A stretch of 57,909 bases of DNA from an uncultured Lysobacteraceae bacterium (GTDB lineage Bacteria > Pseudomonadota > Gammaproteobacteria > Xanthomonadales > Xanthomonadaceae): NCBI GenBank assembly GCA_946480825.1, contig CAMLLG010000022.1, forward strand, positions 1 to 57,909, given 5' to 3'. The notes under the pieces were generated by a model. It was not told where the DNA came from, searched no databases, and worked only from the letters and a program-made list of their open reading frames with translations. Below, in pieces: positions 53,303 through 57,909 of the stretch. Each line of letters opens with the position of its first letter. Positions within the stretch are counted from its first letter, which is position 1. The translations under genes and the position numbers were made by a program.

Positions 53303-54183
53303 TCGTCGATCATCTCGCCGCCCGGCAGGAACTGCCAGGTGCGCACGACGTTGAGAATGTCGGGGTTTTCGGGCGTTTTCGGCAGCGGCGGGTAGGGCTC
53401 GGCCAGCTTCGCGATGCGCAGCGCGGCTTCGTCCAGCAGCGGAATGCCGCTGGACTGCACGACATCGGCGCGTTCGATCGAACCGTTGCGGCGGATGCCG
53501 ATGTTGATCACCACCGTGCCCGACAGCCGTCGCCGGCGCGCTTCGTCCGGATAGTTGAGATTGCCCACGCGCTCGGCGCGATCGACCCACGCGCGCAGGT
53601 AATTCGCCCAGGCGTATTCCTGGGTGCTGGCGGACACGAACTTGCGGGTCGGCCGCTTGGCGTAACGGGCCGAGCGCAGATGGATCTCCGCGGCGAGGCG
53701 CGCCATCGCCATGTCGTGCTGGATCTTGCGGTCGCCGACGCGGTTCGGCGTGGGTTCCGCCTTCGGCTGGCGGCTGGGGGCGGGGAGACGGGCATCGCCG
53801 GTCGGGCTGGTCACGACGCGCGCCTCGGGCGGCGGCGAGGGCGCCGGCGATTGCGCCCGCACCGCCTGCGGCGCCACGCCGGCCTCGGTCTGCGGCACGG
53901 TGCCCGGCTGCGGGTCGCGCGGGCGGCTTGCCTTGTCGTGTTCGCCGCCGCCCTGGTTGTTGGCCTGGGCAAGGAAGTCCGCCTGTTTCGGCGTGAGCGG
54001 GGTCCGGGTCTGGGTGAGGATCACGTCCAGCATCGGCACCACCGGTGCCGCCCGTTCCAGCGCGAAGCCGACGCCGAGGATCAGCAGGCCGTGGAACAGC
54101 AGCGACAGCACCAGGGTCGCCCCGAGGCGCTGGTCCTCACCGATGGTCGGTGGCGGCGGCAGGGAGGCGGCGGTCGCTGCCAT
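53299..54183 (-). CDS. TonB-like energy transducer
   Basis: 294 aa. One membrane helix (ATLVLSLLFHGLLILGVGFAL), a Pro-rich periplasmic linker (PAPSPPPEAR, PAPSRQPKAEPTPN) and a TonB C-terminal domain with NLNYPDEARRRRLSGTVVIN and SSGIPLLDEAALR. TonB proteins couple the ExbBD proton motor to outer-membrane transporters; no exbBD is adjacent. Starts 5 bp after gshB and is probably cotranscribed with it. Confidence 0.88.
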   Translation of the reverse strand: MAATAASLPPPPTIGEDQRLGATLVLSLLFHGLLILGVGFALERAAPVVPMLDVILTQTRTPLTPKQADFLAQANNQGGGEHDKASRPRDPQPGTVPQTEAGVAPQAVRAQSPAPSPPPEARVVTSPTGDARLPAPSRQPKAEPTPNRVGDRKIQHDMAMARLAAEIHLRSARYAKRPTRKFVSASTQEYAWANYLRAWVDRAERVGNLNYPDEARRRRLSGTVVINIGIRRNGSIERADVVQSSGIPLLDEAALRIAKLAEPYPPLPKTPENPDILNVVRTWQFLPGGEMIDE

Positions 54184-54188
54184 ACCGG

Positions 54189-55142
54189 TCAGGCGGACGC
54201 CTCCAGCGCATCGAACAGCAGGCCGGCGATGTTCAGGCCGAACTGCTTGTCCAGCTCGCGGATGCAGGTCGGGCTGGTGACGTTGACCTCGGTGAGGTAA
54301 TCGCCGATCACGTCCAGGCCGACGAAACGCATGCCGCGGCGCTTCATCTCCGGCCCCACGCGGGCCGCGATCCAGCGGTCGCGCTCGCTCAGCGGGCGGC
54401 CTTCGCCGCGGCCGCCGGCGGCCAGATTGCCGCGGAATTCGTCGCCCTGCGGGATCCGCGCCAGGCAGTAGTCCACCGGCACGCCGTCGATCAGCAGGAT
54501 GCGTTTGTCGCCATCGACGATCTCCGGGATGTAGCGCTGGGCCATCGCCAGGTGGCGGTCGCCGCCGGTCAGGGTTTCCAGAATCACGTTCAGATTCGGA
54601 TCGCCGACCCGGGCACGGAAGATCGAGCGCCCACCCATGCCGTCGAGGGTCTTGAGCACGGCATCGCCGTGTTCGGTCACGAAGGCTTTGATTTCGGAAG
54701 ACTTTCGGCTGACGATCGTGGTCGGGCAGCAGTCCGGGAACTCCAGCGCCGCCAGCTTCTCGTTGTGGTCCCGCAACCCGGCGGGGTCGTTGACCACCAG
54801 CGCGCCCGCGCGCTGCGCCGCGCCAAGGATCTGGGTGTCGTGGATGAACTCGGCATCGACCGGCGGATCCTTGCGCATCAGGATCAGGTCGGCGGGCCCC
54901 AGCGCACGGCGTGACGCAGGTCCGGTTTCGAACCAGCCCGACGCATCGTCGCGCACGCTCAGCGGCGCGACCTCCGCGACCGCGACGCCGCCGCGCATGC
55001 CCAGTCCGCCGGGAGTGACGTAAAACAACCGATAGTGACGCTGCTGGGCTTCCAGCAACATCGCAAATGTGGAGTCTTTCGCAATTTTGATCGACTCGAT
55101 CGGGTCCATGACCACGAGAACATCGCGTGCCCGTTTCGACAT
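54189..55142 (-). CDS. gshB: Glutathione synthetase
   Basis: 317 aa. Adds Gly to gamma-Glu-Cys with ATP. Family features: VVMDPIESIKIAKDSTFAML, LMRKDPPVDAEFIHDT, VLKTLDGMGGRSIFR and FVGLDVIGDYLTEVNVTSPT. The start MSKRARDVLVVMD at 55142 is the only sensible one. Divergent from pilG. Its glutathione product also supplies the persulfide chemistry of the 9.4-17.5 kb island. Confidence 0.97.
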   Translation of the reverse strand: MSKRARDVLVVMDPIESIKIAKDSTFAMLLEAQQRHYRLFYVTPGGLGMRGGVAVAEVAPLSVRDDASGWFETGPASRRALGPADLILMRKDPPVDAEFIHDTQILGAAQRAGALVVNDPAGLRDHNEKLAALEFPDCCPTTIVSRKSSEIKAFVTEHGDAVLKTLDGMGGRSIFRARVGDPNLNVILETLTGGDRHLAMAQRYIPEIVDGDKRILLIDGVPVDYCLARIPQGDEFRGNLAAGGRGEGRPLSERDRWIAARVGPEMKRRGMRFVGLDVIGDYLTEVNVTSPTCIRELDKQFGLNIAGLLFDALEASA

Positions 55143-55241
55143 TCCACCGCACCTGCATGATTCGTCGCCCCGGATGGTAACAAGGCAACGTCGTCGAAGC
55201 CCGCATTCCGTGTTGTTGGCTGGGAAATTGCTAACGGAACC

Positions 55242-55272
55242 TTGACAGTCCAGCTTCAGACTGGGATATAGG
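55242..55272 (+). promoter_or_regulatory. Candidate promoter of pilGHIJ
   Basis: TTGACA (55242-55247), 19 bp, TATAGG (55267-55272), 61 bp before the chosen pilG start. The spacing is longer than ideal. Confidence 0.45.
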
Positions 55273-55332
55273 TGGCTGAAAATGATGACAAACCCGCAAC
55301 ACGGTCATCGACTGCCGGGTGCATGGGGAGAC

Positions 55333-55737
55333 ATGATGACGCAAGACGAGAATCCAGCCGGCGGCCTGCAAGGTTTGCGGGTGATGGTGATCGACGATTC
55401 GAAGACGATCCGACGCACCGCCGAAACCCTGCTCAAACGCGAGGGGGCCGAAGTGGTGACTGCGACCGACGGCTTCGAAGCGCTCGCCAAAATCGCGGAT
55501 CAACGTCCGCAGATCATCTTCGTGGACATCATGATGCCGCGTCTCGACGGCTATCAGACCTGCGCGCTGATCAAGAACAACCAGGTCTTCAAGCACACGC
55601 CGGTGATCATGCTGTCCTCCAAGGACGGTCTGTTCGACAAGGCGCGCGGACGCATCGTCGGGTCCGAGCAGTACCTCACCAAACCGTTCACCCGCGAAGA
55701 ACTTCTCGACGCCATCCGCACGCACGTCAACGCCTGA
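55333..55737 (+). CDS. pilG: Twitching motility response regulator PilG
   Basis: 134 aa CheY-like receiver: VMVIDDSKTIRRTAETLL, phosphoacceptor Asp in IIFVDIMMPRLDGYQT, Thr/Ser and Lys in IMLSSKDGLFDKARG and LTKPFTREELL. GGGGAGAC precedes two adjacent ATGs (55333, 55336); an upstream in-frame ATG at 55282 has no Shine-Dalgarno. Works with PilB in type IV pilus extension. Confidence 0.93.
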   Translation: MMTQDENPAGGLQGLRVMVIDDSKTIRRTAETLLKREGAEVVTATDGFEALAKIADQRPQIIFVDIMMPRLDGYQTCALIKNNQVFKHTPVIMLSSKDGLFDKARGRIVGSEQYLTKPFTREELLDAIRTHVNA

Positions 55738-55755
55738 CCGGGGGGACAGGCAACC

Positions 55756-56124
55756 ATGGCCCGCATTCTGCTCATCGAAGATTCGCCGACCGATACCGCG
55801 GTGCTCACGCGCCTGCTGGAGAAGCACGGGCACAGGGTGCTCGCCTCCGGCAGCGCCGAGGACGGCATCGAGGTCTGCAAGCGCGAGCTGCCCGATCTGG
55901 TGCTCATGGACGTGGTGCTGCCGGGCATGAACGGCTTCCAGGCGACCCGCGCGCTCTCGCGCGAACCGGCCACCAAATCCATTCCGGTGCTGATCGTCAG
56001 CACCAAGGGGATGGAAACCGATCGCGCCTGGGGCCTGCGCCAGGGCGCCAAGGACTACATCGTCAAGCCGCCGAGCGAGGATGCCCTCATCGCGCGGATC
56101 GACCAATTGCTGGGGAACGCCTGA
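55756..56124 (+). CDS. pilH: Twitching motility response regulator PilH
   Basis: 122 aa receiver: ILLIEDSPTDTAVLTRLLEK, phosphoacceptor in LVLMDVVLPGMNGFQATRAL, and KDYIVKPPSEDAL. A GGGGG tract lies before the ATG. It acts with PilG to set pilus retraction. Ends overlapping the pilI ATG. Confidence 0.95.
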   Translation: MARILLIEDSPTDTAVLTRLLEKHGHRVLASGSAEDGIEVCKRELPDLVLMDVVLPGMNGFQATRALSREPATKSIPVLIVSTKGMETDRAWGLRQGAKDYIVKPPSEDALIARIDQLLGNA

Positions 56125-56714
56125 TGAACGCAGACGACATCGCCGTCGGCGACGCCCCGCCCGACCCGGTCGAACCGATCCATATCGACGCCTTCGAGAT
56201 CCTCGCCGGCTACGAGCGGCGCAGCCTCGCCCACGTCGCCGGTCTGCCGGAGCAGTTGCAGGCCGCGGGCCTGTGGCGCGGCATCGGCTTCCGCGTCGGC
56301 CAGCGCCGGCTCGTGTCCAACTACGAATCGGTCGCGGAAATCATCACCGTGCCGCAGATCACCCCGGTGCCGGGCGCGCAGAGCTGGATGCTGGGCGTGG
56401 CCAACGTCCGCAGCAACCTGCTGCCGGTGGTCGACCTCAAACAGTTTCTCGAAGGCGCGCGCAGCGTGCTGCACGAGGGCCACCAGAAGGTGATGGTCTT
56501 GCGCCAGCCCGGCGGCGACGTCGCCGTGACCATCGACGAACTCTACGGCCAACGCTCGTTCATGGACGAGCAGCAGGTCGACGTGGCCACGCTCGCCGAC
56601 GGCCGCTACACCGGCTTCATCGAACGCGCGTACCGCGTGGCCGACGACGTCTGGGGCGTCTTCAGCCTCGATCGTCTGGTGCGCACGCCCGAATTCCGAC
56701 ACGCCGCCGTCTGA
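56124..56714 (+). CDS. pilI: CheW-like adaptor PilI
   Basis: 196 aa. CheW fold: GFRVGQRRLVSNYESVAEII, PVPGAQSWMLGVANVRSNLL and PVVDLKQFL. Couples PilJ to the ChpA kinase. The start at 56124 overlaps the pilH stop (TGATG). Confidence 0.95.
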   Translation: MNADDIAVGDAPPDPVEPIHIDAFEILAGYERRSLAHVAGLPEQLQAAGLWRGIGFRVGQRRLVSNYESVAEIITVPQITPVPGAQSWMLGVANVRSNLLPVVDLKQFLEGARSVLHEGHQKVMVLRQPGGDVAVTIDELYGQRSFMDEQQVDVATLADGRYTGFIERAYRVADDVWGVFSLDRLVRTPEFRHAAV

Positions 56715-56765
56715 CGGCGCACTCTACTTCACTGCAACAGTTCAAAAAACAGATCGAGGCGAGAC

Positions 56766-57909
56766 ATGAGCACTCCGATGGATAACGTCGCCGGCAAAGG
56801 CCGCAGTCAGAGCACCACCCTGTGGCTGTGGGTCCTCGCCGTGTCGCTGGTCCTGTTCGGCCTCAATACGGGCTACGCCCTGTTGAAGACGCAGCGCTTC
56901 GGCGGCGCCAGCACGGCGGCTTCGAACCTGCAGGTGAACTCGCAGAAGCTCGCCAACCTCGGTCGCGAGGCGGTCAACGGCGACGCCGCGGCGTTCAAGG
57001 CCTTCAAGACCACGAAGACCCAGATCGAAGGCGACGTGAAGCTGCTCAACGATCGCTTCGGCAACGCGCCCGACGTATCCGGCCCGATCGGCACCGTCAC
57101 CTCGACCTGGGTGCCGATGGGCAAGAGCGCCGACCAGATCATCGCCTCGGAAACCGCGGTGCTCGCGCTCTCCGACAACGCCAAGCGCTTCACCGACCGC
57201 GTGCCGCAGCTGCAGGCGCAGCTCGACGAAGTGGTGCGTGCGATGTCCGCAGGCGGCGCGCCGTCCTCGCAGATCTACATCGCGCTGCGCCAGGTGGTGC
57301 TGGCCGCGTCGATGGCCCGCCGCGTCGCGGAAATCCGCGCCGGCGGCCCGGGCGCCGCGCTCGCCGGCGACGCGCTCGCGCGCGATGCCGGCGTGTTCGC
57401 CCAGGTGCTCAACGGGCTGCGCAACGGCGACCAGCCGATGAACGTGCAGAAGCTCACCAACGCCGCCGCGCTCGGCGCCCTGGGTCAGGCCAATACCCAG
57501 TGGGGCGACATGAAGAAGGATCTCGACGCGATCCTCGCCTCGTCGCAGAACCTGTTCCGCGCGCAGTCCGCGGCCACCGAACTGACCACCGGCTCCACCC
57601 GCCTGCTGGCCGACAGCGAAGGCCTGTTCCGCGCCTTCACCGCCTTCGGCTCGCTGCGCGATACCAGCTGGCTCGGCAACATCTGGGTCAGCATCGGTTC
57701 CGGTCTGCTGGCGCTGGTCTCGATCGTGTTCCTGGTGCTCTCGCTGAACCGCGCGCAGCGTCGCCGCTTCGAGAGTTCGATGGAACTCAACAACCGCAAC
57801 CAGGAGGCGATCATGCGCCTGCTGGACGAAATGGGTTCGCTCGCGGAAGGCGACCTCACCGTGAAGGCGACCGTGACCGAGGACATGACCGGCGCGATCG
57901 CGGACTCGA
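56766..57909 (+). CDS. pilJ: Type IV pilus methyl-accepting chemotaxis protein PilJ (3' end missing)
   Basis: About 381 N-terminal residues before the window edge. First helix LWLWVLAVSLVLFGLNTGYA, a periplasmic sensor with many Ala/Gln/Asn helices (SNLQVNSQKLANLGREAVNG), second helix IWVSIGSGLLALVSIVFLVL, then the HAMP start (LLDEMGSLAEGDLTVKAT). The frame is open to the last base. GAGGCGAG lies before the ATG. The kinase ChpA gene should follow. Confidence 0.95.
   Translation, partial: MSTPMDNVAGKGRSQSTTLWLWVLAVSLVLFGLNTGYALLKTQRFGGASTAASNLQVNSQKLANLGREAVNGDAAAFKAFKTTKTQIEGDVKLLNDRFGNAPDVSGPIGTVTSTWVPMGKSADQIIASETAVLALSDNAKRFTDRVPQLQAQLDEVVRAMSAGGAPSSQIYIALRQVVLAASMARRVAEIRAGGPGAALAGDALARDAGVFAQVLNGLRNGDQPMNVQKLTNAAALGALGQANTQWGDMKKDLDAILASSQNLFRAQSAATELTTGSTRLLADSEGLFRAFTAFGSLRDTSWLGNIWVSIGSGLLALVSIVFLVLSLNRAQRRRFESSMELNNRNQEAIMRLLDEMGSLAEGDLTVKATVTEDMTGAIADS

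Overview
The window is GC-rich, tightly packed proteobacterial chromosome. It most resembles the Xanthomonadaceae/Lysobacteraceae (Lysobacter, Luteimonas and relatives). Four things point there: a C-terminal XVIPCD-type domain of the Xanthomonadales type IV secretion system at the left edge, gshB divergent from pilG-pilH-pilI-pilJ at the right edge, separate full-length SpoT and RelA, and short REP-like palindromes. No rRNA, tRNA, CRISPR array, transposase or prophage gene was seen. The genus is an inference.

Layout. 1-1.7 kb: 3' part of a repeat-rich T4SS effector. 1.7-9.4 kb: housekeeping genes (ETF-ubiquinone oxidoreductase, alkB, rpoZ, spoT, ridA, recG). 9.4-17.5 kb: a reactive-sulfur island with a BigR/SqrR-type ArsR repressor carrying two cysteines, a rhodanese, a small DUF2892-type membrane protein, an RND pump with its adaptor, OsmC, a TrxC-like thioredoxin, a DUF442 phosphatase-like protein and a convergent persulfide-dioxygenase-like MBL protein. 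A palindrome overlaps two divergent promoters there. 17.5-25.4 kb: nucleoside hydrolase, rpmE2, gltA, dps and hrpA, the last with a REP pair inserted in frame.

26.1-39.2 kb is the most interesting part: an apparent daptide-like RiPP gene cluster in a Gram-negative setting. Six tiny precursor genes (38-44 aa) share a 14-residue leader motif ending in E-[ATV]-P. Each has a hydrophobic Gly/Ala/Ile/Val core and an invariant C-terminal Thr. They are followed by translationally coupled genes for a SPASM-like protein that lacks a radical-SAM cysteine motif, a SAM methyltransferase, an M50 intramembrane protease with a PqqD-like N-terminus, a class III aminotransferase, a YIP1-like membrane protein and a short-chain dehydrogenase. 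Then come a small membrane protein, a second YIP1-like protein and a MacA/MacB-type exporter split into adaptor, ATPase and permease. The chemistry fits oxidative decarboxylation of the terminal Thr, transamination and N-methylation, as in daptides. The SDR would be the oxidant and MacAB the exporter. Each precursor stop codon is followed by a stem-loop, and an 816-bp gene-free leader with three hairpins precedes the first precursor.

39.4-57.9 kb: a secreted protein, relA, a membrane-anchored TPR-like protein, a two-domain glycosyltransferase, mrcB (PBP1b) with an unusual charged tail, a TPR lipoprotein, a DinG-family helicase, tsaB, lepB, a TonB-like protein, gshB and the pilGHIJ chemotaxis genes. 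pilJ is cut by the window edge.
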